A stretch of DNA of 48,741 nt. Source: Phycisphaerae bacterium. Lineage in GTDB: Bacteria; Planctomycetota; Phycisphaerae; UBA1845; PWPN01. The notes under the pieces were generated by a model. That model was not told the origin of the DNA and ran no database searches. It saw nothing but the letters and a program-made list of their open reading frames with translations. Positions 15,227 to 24,733 of the stretch are shown here, in pieces; the first letter of the stretch is position 1, and each line of letters begins with the position of its first letter. The position numbers were made by a program, and so were the translations under genes. The stretch lies in assembly GCA_012729395.1 (NCBI GenBank), contig JAAYDF010000198.1, positions 1 to 48,741 of the forward strand, read 5' to 3'.

Positions 15227-16861
15227 TCACCGGGGTACCAGCGTTGGCGATGCGTTGGTGAAGGGCAAATCGCTGACCTTGATTTCTTTGTTTCGTTCCT
15301 GAAAGTATCGGAGTTTCCAGTCGTCTTGGAAGAGGAGAACGCGTTGGCCCTGTCCGTCGGTGGCGAGGCGTACGCCGTGGGGGAGCATGAGGTCTTCCGG
15401 CCGCACGGCGGGGTCGAGCCAGCGAGCGACGGTCCAGGGCGCCCCCTCGATGCGTGAGGCGGCGCCGTATTCGCTTTCGAGCCGGTACTGCACGATTTCG
15501 AACTGGAGGGGGCCGACGGCGCCGAGCAGCGGGACTTTGCGGGTGGCGTCGGCGAGTTCGTAAGTTTGCACGACGCCTTCCTGGAGCAGTTGGCCGAGTC
15601 CGTCGCGAAACCGCTTGAAGTTGGCGGGCTCGGGATTCTCGAGGTAAGCGAAGCATTCGGGGGCGAAGCGTGGAATCTCGTCGTAGGTGATGGCCGGGTC
15701 TTCGGTCAGTGTATCGCCGATGGCGAACTTCGCGTTGCCAACAATTCCCACCACGTCGCCGGGGTAGGCTTCGTCGACGGTTTCGCGTTCCTGTCCAAAG
15801 AGTTTGGCGGCGTTGGCGAGGCGGATGGTTTTTCCGGTCCGTGGGTGTGTGACGGTCATGTCGCGTTCGAACTTTCCGGAGACGACGCGGACGAATGCGA
15901 TGCGGTCGCGGTGGCGTGGGTCCATGTTGGCCTGGATCTTGAAGACGAACCCTGAGAAGGCCGGGTGGGTGGGCTCGATCAGGCCGGTCCCGCTTTGCCG
16001 GCCGGTCGGTGGCAGTGAATGCTCCAGGAAGCCGTCCAAGAGCAGTTGCACGCCGAAGTTGTTGAGGGCACTGCCGAAGTAGACGGGTGTGGTGTGTCCG
16101 GCTCGGACGTCGTCCAGTCGAAACTCCGCTCCGGCGCCTTCGAGCATCTCGACCTCTTCGCAGACGGTGCGGTAGACATGCTCTTCGAGGCAGTCGCGGA
16201 CCAGGGGATCGGAGAGGCCTGCGGTCGAGACCGGGGCGCGATAGGCTCCGCCGCGGGTTCGCTCGTAGAGGTGGGCCATGCGGGTGCGGCGATCCCAGAC
16301 GCCTTTGAAGTTGACGCCAGAGCCCAGCGGCCAGTTCATGGGGTAGGCGGCGATGCCCAGGACGTTCTCGAGTTCGTCGAGCAGGAGCAGCGGATCCCGT
16401 GCGGGGCGGTCGAGCTTGTTCATGAAGGTGAAGATGGGCACGCCCCGGTGCCGGCAGACTTCGAAGAGTTTACGGGTCTGGCTTTCGATACCCTTGCCGG
16501 CGTCGATGACCATGACGGCGGCGTCTACGGCGGTGAGGACGCGATAGGTGTCCTCGGAGAAATCCTTGTGTCCCGGCGTGTCCAGGAGGTTGATGCGGAA
16601 ATCGCGATAATCGAACTGGAGCACGGTAGAGCTGATGGAGATGCCGCGTTTCTTCTCGAGTTCCATCCAGTCGGAGGTGGTGGCTCTCTGGGTTTTGCGT
16701 GCGGTGACCGAGCCGGCCAGGTTGACCGCTCCGCCGTAGAGGAGGAACTTTTCGGTGAGTGTGGTCTTGCCGGCGTCGGGGTGGGAGACGATGGCAAAGG
16801 TCCGGCGTCGGGCGATCTCCCGGCGTGCGAGGCGGCTTACTGAAGTTGCGGGCATATCCAT
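15227..16861 (-). CDS. prfC: Peptide chain release factor 3
   Basis: This 544-residue translational GTPase recycles RF1/RF2 from terminated ribosomes. The G domain is complete: G1 'SHPDAGKTT' (26-34), an RF3-type G2 region 'KRGISISSTVLQF', G3 'DTPGHKDF' (94-101) and G4 'NKLD' (148-151). The downstream domains match RF3, including 'ANMDPRHRDRIAFVRVVSG' and the C-terminal 'VGPLQFEIVQYRL'. Length and motif order distinguish it from EF-G and LepA. No mutation of a key residue was seen. It stands alone upstream of the zinc-ribbon methyltransferase. Confidence 0.97.
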   Translation of the reverse strand: MDMPATSVSRLARREIARRRTFAIVSHPDAGKTTLTEKFLLYGGAVNLAGSVTARKTQRATTSDWMELEKKRGISISSTVLQFDYRDFRINLLDTPGHKDFSEDTYRVLTAVDAAVMVIDAGKGIESQTRKLFEVCRHRGVPIFTFMNKLDRPARDPLLLLDELENVLGIAAYPMNWPLGSGVNFKGVWDRRTRMAHLYERTRGGAYRAPVSTAGLSDPLVRDCLEEHVYRTVCEEVEMLEGAGAEFRLDDVRAGHTTPVYFGSALNNFGVQLLLDGFLEHSLPPTGRQSGTGLIEPTHPAFSGFVFKIQANMDPRHRDRIAFVRVVSGKFERDMTVTHPRTGKTIRLANAAKLFGQERETVDEAYPGDVVGIVGNAKFAIGDTLTEDPAITYDEIPRFAPECFAYLENPEPANFKRFRDGLGQLLQEGVVQTYELADATRKVPLLGAVGPLQFEIVQYRLESEYGAASRIEGAPWTVARWLDPAVRPEDLMLPHGVRLATDGQGQRVLLFQDDWKLRYFQERNKEIKVSDLPFTNASPTLVPR

Positions 16862-17163
16862 GATCGAGAGTCCAAAGTATCGGGTTCTATGGTCCTATTA
16901 TCGTCGTCAGGCCGGCGAGCGAATGGCCGTGACAATGGCCGGGGATGGGGGCCATCAGGTCAATCGGAAGAATCGTGGTGGATAGTTAGGGTGGAGTCGT
17001 GCCCCAGTGCAAGGGGATCGCGAACGGGGCCGCCTTTTGGATCGTCAACGTGCTCATCATCCGAGACATTATACCGCCGTGGGCCGTCGGGGAGAAGAAC
17101 CCCGCGACCATTTGTATCGGCAGGGCGTCTCATACGGGTTCTGGCGTTGCAGGGTGGGGCGTC
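16862..17163. other. Intergenic region between prfC and the second methyltransferase
   Basis: This 302-bp stretch lies upstream of prfC and downstream of the methyltransferase at 17164-17970, both on the minus strand. I see no gene, repeat or convincing terminator. A few AT-rich hexamers (for example around 17065-17075) could belong to the prfC promoter. Confidence 0.4.
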
Positions 17164-17970
17164 CTATTCTGCTGCGACACCGGTTCCCTTGAAGAAGGTG
17201 TAGCAGAATGTGCCCCCGCCATCGGCAGTGCGACGAAGGTCGGCGATGCCCCGCTCCCATGATGCCGGGTCGATCAAGCTGGCGGCCAGGGCTTGGTCGC
17301 GGACTCCGGCGACCATGGCGGTGAAGGTGTTTCGGGTGAAGCCCTGGACCAGATCGGGCCGGCTGTCGTCCACATAGACCATCCGTGGGGAGACGGCGAC
17401 CTGGCGGTACCCCGCGTTCAGCAGGAGCGGATACAGTTGCCGTCCGATCAGCGAATCGCCGCCTATCCGGGCCTGCAGCTCGACAAGGCACTTAATGCAG
17501 CGCTGAGCGGCCTCACTGGCGGGATGGTAGTAGGCTGAGCCGTGGTCGCCCTCGATGGCGGTGATGGTTCCACCGGGTTTGAGCATTGGCAGGAGGGCAC
17601 GCAGTGCCTGGGCCGGGTCGGGTAGATGCTCCAGGACAAAGCAGACGAAGACATGGTCGAAGCGCTGGGTCTCGAACGGCAGGTGGAGGAGGTCCGCCTG
17701 CTGAAATGTGACGTTGCGGATTCCCCTCGCATCGATCGCGGATTGGGCCTGGGCGAGGGAATCGGCGGAGATGTCCACGCTGGTGATGACGGCGTGGGGA
17801 TTTCGGCCGGCGAGGTGGATGGTCTGGGCGCCGACGCCACAGCCCGCTTCGAGGATGTGGGCGCCTGGCGGATAGACCGAGTCGTGATGGAGCAGATCGG
17901 CGAGCGTATCGGCCTGATCTCGGAGTCTGCCGCTTTCAATGTTGTCGTAACCGTGGACGTAGGGACGCAT
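17164..17970 (-). CDS. Class I SAM-dependent methyltransferase
   Basis: This 268-residue methyltransferase has motif I 'ILEAGCGVGAQTIHLA' near residues 40-55 and motif II 'VITSVDIS'. Then come 'QQADLLHLPFETQRFDHVFVCFVLEHLPDP' and 'LLPMLKPGGTITAIEGDHGS'. It belongs to the UbiE/Mmy-like small-molecule group; the substrate is unknown. The start could be the ATG at 17970 or an in-frame GTG at 17979 (three more residues); neither has a clear ribosome-binding site. It is transcribed alone, divergent from the GHL10 gene. Confidence 0.85.
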   Translation of the reverse strand: MRPYVHGYDNIESGRLRDQADTLADLLHHDSVYPPGAHILEAGCGVGAQTIHLAGRNPHAVITSVDISADSLAQAQSAIDARGIRNVTFQQADLLHLPFETQRFDHVFVCFVLEHLPDPAQALRALLPMLKPGGTITAIEGDHGSAYYHPASEAAQRCIKCLVELQARIGGDSLIGRQLYPLLLNAGYRQVAVSPRMVYVDDSRPDLVQGFTRNTFTAMVAGVRDQALAASLIDPASWERGIADLRRTADGGGTFCYTFFKGTGVAAE

Positions 17971-18324
17971 CAAAGACACCGCATTCGCCGACGTGGAGAG
18001 CGAGGCTCACGCACCGCTTCACTCGGCCAAGAGAACCCAGATACTACTCCTTAAACCCTCCTTGGCAAGCGAAATGGACTCTACCAGACGAGTGCTTTTC
18101 TGTCAATTGGCTTCCGGTTGTTCATGCTGCGACGTCTGGAGCGGCGGTGGCCGACCGTCCGTTTCTGTGCGGCGGGCTGATTTGGGGAGGTGGCGCGGCA
18201 GGCGGGATTATTGTACAATGATGGTAGGCCCCTGACGGCATAGGCGGGCGAGCTTCTCACGGGGGTGCCCGACCGAGGGCCCGAGCTTTGCGATCCGTGG
18301 GACGGGGCACGATCGGAGACGGCG
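17971..18324. other. Divergent intergenic region before the GHL10 gene
   Basis: This 354-bp stretch has no gene. A TACAAT at 18214-18219 in an AT-rich patch is a candidate -10 for the GHL10 gene, giving a leader of about 100 bases; its -35 is poor. No repeat was seen. Confidence 0.35.
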
Positions 18325-20832
18325 ATGATGAGAGTCTCATCCGTACTGTTGGCTCTCGCGGTGGCTGGAGGGGTCACACTGCACCCAACCGTGTTATGGG
18401 GCCAGGATCCCGAGTTTCGGGCGATGTGGGTGACCCGGTTCGAGTGGCCCCATGCCGACCGGGCGACATGCCAAGCGAAGATCGACAGCGTTATGCAGTC
18501 GTTGGCGGCGCACCATTTCAACGCGGTTTTCTTTCAGATCCGCGGGCAGTGCGATGTGTTTTATCCCTCGCCCGAGGAGGTCTGGTCGCCTCTGATCGGG
18601 GGGGCAGATCCCGGTTGGGATCCGTTGGCCTACGCGATCAGCGCGGCGCACGCGGCTGGCATCGAGTTTCACGCCTATATCAACACGCATACCTGCTGGC
18701 TGGCTTCGGGTGGAGCCTTGCCGGCGAACCTGAATCACCTTTTCTACAAGCACTGCAACGCGGCCGACCCAGCTCGCCATGACTGGCTGATATGCGATTC
18801 GCAAGGGGATCCGGTCCAGCGGGCCGGCGGTTACGTCTGGATCGCTCCCGGCATTCCGGACTTCCAGGCTTATTGGCGCAGGCAGGTCATGTACGTGGTG
18901 CGGAACTACGACGTCGATGGCGTCCACTTCGACCGCATTCGCACGCCTGGGGCGAGCTACTCGTACGATCCGATCAGCCAGGCTCGCCTGGCGAACTCGC
19001 AGAGCAATCCGAACGCACTGGACTTCGCGGCCTGGACGGCCGATCAGACCACCCGGCTGGTTCGCGACATGTATGCGGAGATCATGGCGGTCAAGCCGCA
19101 GATCGTGGTCAGCGCCGCGGTCTTCCCGAACCCGGCCACGGCCCCGACGGGTGTGTATCAGGACAGCCTGGTGTGGGCCCAAACCGGCGGCATGGACATG
19201 CTGGTTCCCATGATGTACTCCACGGGCGGGGCCGGCTCGGGCTGGGATACTACGCTGCAAGCATGGCTTGCCGGCAGCGCCGGACGTCACGTGGTGGCGG
19301 GGCACAATACCAATGGAGGCGTGGCGGAACTTCTGGCCCAGGTTGAGCTGACGCGAACGCGCGGCGGGCAAGGCAACAGCACCTACTCCTACAACTCGTT
19401 CACCGGCTGGAGCGACTACTTGGCCGAGGTGTACCAAGCGGCGGTGCCGACCCCGGGGATGACATGGAAGAGCAACCCGACCACCGGGATCGTCTATGGA
19501 TACGTGCGGGATGCGCAGGGTATGCCCGTTGTGGACGCCCAGGTGTCGTGGTCCGGTTCGACGTACAAGGCATTGTCGAGCGGCGATGGGCTCTACTCGT
19601 TTCTGCTCGTTCCGCCGGGTACATACACAGTGACTACTTCGCACATCGGCTACGATCCGGTCAGCCCGGCACAGGTCACGGTGGCCGCGGGTACGGTCGC
19701 ACGCCTGGATATCACGCTTGGATCGCTGTTGCCGCCGATCATCGCCGCGGTGAGCCCCGATCCAGACTCGGCGGTTCGAGGTCGGGAGTACGTTTGCCAG
19801 TTGACGTTGGCTCAGGGCATCGCGGACTCATGGAGTCTGCTCCAGGGGCCGAGCGGCGCGACAGTGGATAGTGTTTCGGGCCTTGTTCGCTGGGTACCCA
19901 TGCCAAGCGACTCGGGGCGTCTGGTGGCCTTCTCCGTGCGGGCATCGAGTGCAGCCGGCGACGATGAGGCAACATGGAACGTGCAGGTGGAATCGATACC
20001 GGCGTGCGAGACGTTCGGTTTGACCGGCTTCGAGGAGTACAGTGAAGGGACGCGGGTGATGTTCCGGAATCCTCGCTACAGTGGGTCATCCGTTCCCCAT
20101 CTTGCCCCGACGCCGGATGTCAGCGAGGTGACCGAGGCGATCCCCGCGTTCGGTGGGGGCAAGTGCTACATGTTGCAGTGGGAGTACCTCGACACCAGCT
20201 TGCAGCGATGGGCTCGCGTTACCACAGCGGGAGGGGCTTACATCCCCAACCCGACGGTTGATTTGAATCGTCCCATCCGGCTCCGCCTGCGGCTGGACAG
20301 CGGTCGCCTGCGATTGGCGGTGGGGATTCGCGAGACGGGTACCACCGCGGACCTCGGGGCGGATGGGGATCGGGTCGGGAGCATCGAGTTCCTCGGGGCC
20401 GCGGTGACGGTCGACGGGGCGCCGCAAGGGGTGCTCATCGAGCCGATGCCCGGCGAGTGGCAGACGTTTACCTTCGATCCGCGAAACGACGCTATCGTCG
20501 AGTTCACGGGCGACGGGGTACTACATACCCCCAGTGGAAAGGGGACCCTGGAGTGCCTGGCGTTTTCCATTGTCGACGGCGTTGGTCCCTATACGGTCTA
20601 CCTTGACGAGATCGACTTGCCGTGTGATGTGCCTGGCGACTTCGACCATGATGGCGATGTGGACCTGAGCGACTTCGGTCATTTTCAGCGTTGTTTCAGT
20701 GGCCCGGGCAATCCATTTCCGGACGGCTGCCGTTCCGCCGACTTCGATCTTGACGGTGACGTGGACGGTCTGGACTTCGACGGGTATCGCGGCTGTCTCC
20801 ACGGTGCCAACCTACCGCCCGGATGCTGGTAG
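18325..20832 (+). CDS. Secreted GHL10-type glycoside hydrolase-like protein with calcium-repeat tail
   Basis: This 835-residue protein has a signal peptide (about 1-26). A GHL10/DUF187 TIM-barrel domain (about 28-370) opens 'EFRAMWVTRFEW', with 'FQIRGQCDVFYPS' and 'YDVDGVHFDRIR' typical of the family. A carboxypeptidase-regulatory-like beta-sandwich (about 400-470), an Ig-like stretch and a jelly-roll-like region (about 560-780) follow. The last 55 residues hold two EF-hand/dockerin-like repeats ('DFDHDGDVDLSDF' and 'DFDLDGDVDGLDF'). The family acts on glycans or peptidoglycan-related sugars; the substrate is not known. The ATG at 18325 (or 18328) follows GGAG and begins the signal peptide. 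The gene converges with the serine hydrolase 22 bp away. Confidence 0.85.
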   Translation: MMRVSSVLLALAVAGGVTLHPTVLWGQDPEFRAMWVTRFEWPHADRATCQAKIDSVMQSLAAHHFNAVFFQIRGQCDVFYPSPEEVWSPLIGGADPGWDPLAYAISAAHAAGIEFHAYINTHTCWLASGGALPANLNHLFYKHCNAADPARHDWLICDSQGDPVQRAGGYVWIAPGIPDFQAYWRRQVMYVVRNYDVDGVHFDRIRTPGASYSYDPISQARLANSQSNPNALDFAAWTADQTTRLVRDMYAEIMAVKPQIVVSAAVFPNPATAPTGVYQDSLVWAQTGGMDMLVPMMYSTGGAGSGWDTTLQAWLAGSAGRHVVAGHNTNGGVAELLAQVELTRTRGGQGNSTYSYNSFTGWSDYLAEVYQAAVPTPGMTWKSNPTTGIVYGYVRDAQGMPVVDAQVSWSGSTYKALSSGDGLYSFLLVPPGTYTVTTSHIGYDPVSPAQVTVAAGTVARLDITLGSLLPPIIAAVSPDPDSAVRGREYVCQLTLAQGIADSWSLLQGPSGATVDSVSGLVRWVPMPSDSGRLVAFSVRASSAAGDDEATWNVQVESIPACETFGLTGFEEYSEGTRVMFRNPRYSGSSVPHLAPTPDVSEVTEAIPAFGGGKCYMLQWEYLDTSLQRWARVTTAGGAYIPNPTVDLNRPIRLRLRLDSGRLRLAVGIRETGTTADLGADGDRVGSIEFLGAAVTVDGAPQGVLIEPMPGEWQTFTFDPRNDAIVEFTGDGVLHTPSGKGTLECLAFSIVDGVGPYTVYLDEIDLPCDVPGDFDHDGDVDLSDFGHFQRCFSGPGNPFPDGCRSADFDLDGDVDGLDFDGYRGCLHGANLPPGCW

Positions 20833-20854
20833 ACGGGGTATTACCGCGGTTCCA

Positions 20855-21739
20855 TCATTTTGCGGACTTGGGAGCCTGCATCAAGTCGTCGACGGCTTTG
20901 GCCAACTCGGCGAGATAGTCATCCCCCTTGGGGTGGCAGGTGAGTGCGACAAGGATGTAGTGACGGTTCGGGCCGGTGATGACCGCGGCGTCGTGGAGCC
21001 AGTTTTCCCAGGTGCCCGATTTGCGGATGATCTGGAGATCGCGGCCGGCGAGGCCTTGGACGAATTTGGCGTCGTTGTGGGGGATCTCGGGAGAGGCGAA
21101 GATCTCGCGCATGGTCCTGGAGGCGTCCGGGGAGACGAGTTTGCCCTGTTCGAGGAGCAGGAAGTACCGGAGCACCTGCCGGAGGGTGGCGGCGTGGGAG
21201 TGATCGCCGACGGGATCGGGGTACCGCTCGTTGTCTTTGCCGTAGTGTTTGCCCACCCAGATGCCGCCGCCGTGGTCCTCATCGTAGAAGCCTTGGTCAT
21301 TGAGAATGCCCTGGATGGTCTTGAGGCCGATTTGCCGAGAGTACTTGGCGGCCATCTCGTTGCTGCTGACCTTGATCATGAGGCCCAGTTCGTGTTGGGT
21401 GACGGGATCGAGCTGGGTGGCCGCCTCGGGGTGTGACTGGAAGTAGGCCAACAGGATACCGATTTTGGGCACACTGGCGGCGTATTCGATGCGATCGGGA
21501 TGGATCATGGCCAGCCGCGGACTTGTAAGGTCCAGCACGCCGAGGGCGGTCTGCTCGGTGGTCATGTCGAATTGCTTGCGTAGGGCGGTATCAATCTGTT
21601 CGATCCTTGCCTGCAGGTTGGGATCGACGGGTGATTCGTAAGTGAGCGTGTACCGATCGATCGGCCGACCCGATGGTCCAGCTGTGCAGGAACAAAGGCA
21701 GGTTACCGCGGGTAGAGTCATCGCAAACAGGTGTCGCAT
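20855..21739 (-). CDS. Serine hydrolase of the class A beta-lactamase / penicillin-binding fold
   Basis: This 294-residue protein begins with a signal whose cysteines ('TCLCSC') suggest a lipoprotein. The beta-lactamase-like active-site triad is visible: SVPK places Ser89 and Lys92, 'SSNEM' gives the SxN element at 125-127, and 'KSGTW' is the KTG equivalent. A class A omega-loop with its Glu is not evident. The enzyme may therefore be a carboxypeptidase or esterase-type relative rather than an antibiotic-resistance determinant. I chose the ATG at 21739 because the signal starts there with a GGAG upstream; the longer frame to 21970 overlaps the sulfatase region. It lies 113 bp downstream of that sulfatase on the same strand. 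Confidence 0.8.
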   Translation of the reverse strand: MRHLFAMTLPAVTCLCSCTAGPSGRPIDRYTLTYESPVDPNLQARIEQIDTALRKQFDMTTEQTALGVLDLTSPRLAMIHPDRIEYAASVPKIGILLAYFQSHPEAATQLDPVTQHELGLMIKVSSNEMAAKYSRQIGLKTIQGILNDQGFYDEDHGGGIWVGKHYGKDNERYPDPVGDHSHAATLRQVLRYFLLLEQGKLVSPDASRTMREIFASPEIPHNDAKFVQGLAGRDLQIIRKSGTWENWLHDAAVITGPNRHYILVALTCHPKGDDYLAELAKAVDDLMQAPKSAK

Positions 21740-21852
21740 CGGGAGGCTCCGTTGGGGGCTTAGTTCGCACCTGGTGGGAAGATACAGTTCTGGGCCGGGC
21801 ACGTAAAGGCCGGCCAAGATGGGCTTTCTTGCCGATCGCGTTGCGGGGTGTT

Positions 21853-23337
21853 CTATTCCGTTGGATTGGCGCGGCGTTGGCGTTCGTTTTTGCGGGGTTG
21901 CCGCGGTCGGTCGGCGGGGCGATCGGCTTTGTTGGCCGTGGGCATGGGGGCCTTGATCCGCTCGCGCCACGCGTTAAGCCGGGCGTGGAGATCCCTGGCG
22001 TGGTCGGGCATGTCGGCGGCGAGGTTTCTCTTCTCGCCGATGTCCTCGCGGAGGTTGTAGAGTTCGAGCCGGCCGTCCTCGATAAACTCCATGAGCTTGA
22101 AGTCGCCGACGCGGATGGTACTGACGGGCAAGGTACGCCACTGGTTCTGTCCGGACCCGAGGTAGCCGGGGAAATGCCAGAACAGGGCCTCGCGTTTGAG
22201 TTGGGCCTTGCCACCGCTGGTCAGCAGTTCGAGATAGCTGACGCCGTCGAGCGGGTATTCAGGCGGAGGCGTAGCCCCGGCAAGTTCGAGCAGCGAGGGG
22301 TAGAGATCCACGCTGTTAATCGGCTGGCTGCATTCCGTGCCGGCGGGGATTCTGCCCGGCCAGTGGAAGATATAAGGTACGCGGACGCCGCCTTCGTAGA
22401 GCATGCCCTTGCCGCCGCGCAGCGGAGCGTTGTCGGTGGTGCTTTTTGCGAACGTGATGCCTTCTCGCTGATATCCACCCACGCCGCCGTTGTCGCTCGA
22501 GAAGATGACCAGGGTGTTGTCCGCGAGCTTGAGCTCGTCGAGTACCCGCATGACGCGGCCGACGCTTTCATCCACGCTGGCGATCATGGCGGCATAGACC
22601 GGATCGTGGTGGCCGCCCGCGGGTGCCTTGGGTTTGAACCTGGCGATCAGGTTGTCCTTGGCCTCGTGCGGTGTATGCACCGCGAAATGCGACAGGTAGA
22701 GGAAGAACGGCCCGGCTTGGTGTCGGCGGATGAAGTCGACGGCTTTGTCGGTGAGGAAATCGGCGAGATAGGTGCCCTCGGGGTAGTCGACCTCGGGGCG
22801 AGTCTCAAAGTTGAAGTGCTTGCCCATGGAGACGATGGCCTCGTCGAATCCTCGCTGGCCGGGGTGGTGCGGCCCTTGCTCGCCGAGGTGCCACTTGCCG
22901 AAGAGACCGGTGGTGTAACCGGCAGATTTGAGTGTCTGGGCGATGGTGATCTTGTCGAGCGGCAGGGCGGGCACGTTGTCCGCGGGTCGCAATGGACGGC
23001 TTCGCCAGTTAAAGCGATCGATGCTGCCGACGGTGTAGACGCCGGTGCGCGGCCCGTATTGCCCGCTCATCAACGCCGCCCGGGTGGGCTGGCAGTTCGG
23101 GCCGCAGGTGTACCCGCTGGTGAAGCGGATGCCTTGTGCGGCGAGGCGGTCGATTTGGGGCGTTTCGTAGTACTTGCTGCCGTAGCAGGCGAGGTCGGTA
23201 TAGCCGAGATCGTCGGCGAGGATGAAGACGATATTGGGCCTGGCTCTGGATGTCTCGGCGACGGCGGCGGATACCGGTCCGCATACGATGAAGGTAGCCA
23301 GGAGGCTGATCGCGAGGAGGGTTTGGACGGGACGCAT
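21853..23337 (-). CDS. Type I sulfatase, secreted
   Basis: This 494-residue arylsulfatase-family enzyme has a signal peptide (about 1-28). 'NIVFILADDLGYTDLACYG' supplies metal-binding Asp42-Asp43. CQPTR (82-86) is the C-x-P-T-R maturation motif, the Thr variant common in PVC bacteria. Further blocks include 'TGLFGKWHLGE', 'SSDNGG' and 'LRGGKGMLYEGGVRVP', as in N-acetylgalactosamine- or choline-type sulfatases. The C-terminal 30 residues are an unusual Arg/Pro-rich tail (about 465-494). A GGGAGA precedes the ATG. It differs from the sulfatase at 7684 and is not a recent duplicate. It is 113 bp upstream of the serine hydrolase, both on the minus strand. Confidence 0.95.
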   Translation of the reverse strand: MRPVQTLLAISLLATFIVCGPVSAAVAETSRARPNIVFILADDLGYTDLACYGSKYYETPQIDRLAAQGIRFTSGYTCGPNCQPTRAALMSGQYGPRTGVYTVGSIDRFNWRSRPLRPADNVPALPLDKITIAQTLKSAGYTTGLFGKWHLGEQGPHHPGQRGFDEAIVSMGKHFNFETRPEVDYPEGTYLADFLTDKAVDFIRRHQAGPFFLYLSHFAVHTPHEAKDNLIARFKPKAPAGGHHDPVYAAMIASVDESVGRVMRVLDELKLADNTLVIFSSDNGGVGGYQREGITFAKSTTDNAPLRGGKGMLYEGGVRVPYIFHWPGRIPAGTECSQPINSVDLYPSLLELAGATPPPEYPLDGVSYLELLTSGGKAQLKREALFWHFPGYLGSGQNQWRTLPVSTIRVGDFKLMEFIEDGRLELYNLREDIGEKRNLAADMPDHARDLHARLNAWRERIKAPMPTANKADRPADRPRQPRKNERQRRANPTE

Positions 23338-23453
23338 GACAGTTCTCCCATGGCCAGCGCGTTGTTGGGTTTGCTCTGGTGCTGGACTTGTCGTGGCGGG
23401 CTGGCCACAAAGCCGATCCGATGGTGGCCGGCCGGCCGACTGCTGAAGTGATG

Positions 23454-24542
23454 CTATCTGGGCCGTGGTTGCGGTTCAAGGCCGATTCGTTCCAGTTCGC
23501 GGCCGCGGTAGGCATCATAGATGCTCCTCGGCTCGGCTCCACGCATGGGATCCCAATACTGCTGGTAGCCCCAGGTGATGGTGGTGCGGCTGAACTCATG
23601 GGCCAGTCGGATCTTGTCGCGCAGCTTGTCTGGCGGGACGGCTCGCCAGTCAGATTGGGTGCGGGGATCGTTGACGTGGGTCTTGCGGCCGAAGCGGTGG
23701 GCATAGGCTTCAAGGCCATCCACGTGCAGTTCGCCGGTCTCGATGTTGATCCACAGCCGCCGGCCGGTACGTGTGCAGGCCCGCCGCATGGCCGCCAGGA
23801 ACGGTCGGCGGTCGTCCAGGCTGTAGCAGCTCAGGTGCTCGCCGCTGTCCTGAAGGGCGACGACGTCGATCTGCGTAGCCGCCAGCAGGTCCGCCCAGAA
23901 GTCCTCGTACTCGTCCGGCTCGGCGAAGCGAAAGTCGCCGAGATAGCCCTTGCGGTCGAGGATGAAGAAGGGCGAGAGCACGACGAGCTTGTCCGCCGTG
24001 GCCGCCTTGCACATCCGCGACAGCCCGGCGTACAGCTCGCGCATGTAGCGGGCCTGGTCGTCCCACATGACGTAGATCTCATGCGGGATGTACCAGCCGG
24101 CGAAGTTTGGGTGGCGGCCGTAGCGTTCGGTCAGCCGGGCGATCACCGAGGCGTTGGTATCGAGCTCCTCGGCCAAGTCCCAGCGTCCATACCACTGCGG
24201 ATGTGACCACAGCGACAGGTAGACGCGCAGTCCGGTCCCGCGGCTGGCGTTCATGAAATGGTCGAACGGCACAAGCCGGGCGTCGGCGGCCTCGGTTAAC
24301 ACGTCATAGCTTGGCCCGCTCATGATCACGTGCCGGAAGCCCGCCCGCCGCATGTACTCCACCTGCCGGCCCCACTCCTCAGCCGGCCACTGCCGCGCCG
24401 GCTCGTCCATCCAGTAGAGGCAGCCGTCCAGCCCGCTGCCGCCGTGCTGGCAAGCCAGGCAGGCCATCATCAGAAAGGGTAATAACCCAACTGGAACGAT
24501 CCGCGTTCGCACCGCCAGCCACTCCATGCCCCGAATCGCCAT
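23454..24542 (-). CDS. DUF4434-type TIM-barrel protein, secreted lipoprotein
   Basis: This 362-residue protein has a signal ending in a probable lipobox ('ACLAC'). A TIM-barrel-type domain of the DUF4434 kind follows: 'WGRQVEYMRRAGFRHVIMSG' opens it, 'VYLSLWSHPQWYGRW' and 'FAGWYIPHEIYV' are the strand ends, and 'VALQDSG' and 'LWINIETGE' carry the acidic residues expected in a glycosidase-like pocket. The true substrate is unknown. Start choice is between 24542 and an in-frame ATG at 24524; neither has a strong ribosome-binding site. It shares the minus strand with the sulfatase 116 bp downstream, suggesting a catabolic group. Confidence 0.75.
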   Translation of the reverse strand: MAIRGMEWLAVRTRIVPVGLLPFLMMACLACQHGGSGLDGCLYWMDEPARQWPAEEWGRQVEYMRRAGFRHVIMSGPSYDVLTEAADARLVPFDHFMNASRGTGLRVYLSLWSHPQWYGRWDLAEELDTNASVIARLTERYGRHPNFAGWYIPHEIYVMWDDQARYMRELYAGLSRMCKAATADKLVVLSPFFILDRKGYLGDFRFAEPDEYEDFWADLLAATQIDVVALQDSGEHLSCYSLDDRRPFLAAMRRACTRTGRRLWINIETGELHVDGLEAYAHRFGRKTHVNDPRTQSDWRAVPPDKLRDKIRLAHEFSRTTITWGYQQYWDPMRGAEPRSIYDAYRGRELERIGLEPQPRPR

Positions 24543-24733
24543 ATGCCTGCCGAGGCCTTACCGTGATATCACACGGTTCACGCTGAGGCACGGAGGATGC
24601 CGAAGGCACAACACGGGCTTTGCCTACAGCCCAGAGGATCGGGAACCGCCCATGGCCGCGGATGGACGCCGATGCTTGCTGAAAGCCCCTCCAGGCCAAC
24701 GCCATGGCTCATGCCGCATCATGGATGGTCGGG

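Noticed and set aside
16019-16843. Plus-strand frame of 274 residues
   Set aside because: It is antisense to prfC, an unambiguous translational GTPase.
20855-21739. Antibiotic-resistance beta-lactamase
   Set aside because: The fold motifs are present, but the omega-loop glutamate is not evident and the host context is environmental.
21673-23451. Long plus-strand frame of 592 residues
   Set aside because: It lies antisense to the sulfatase at 21853-23337, has the composition of reverse-strand shadow and no recognisable domain.
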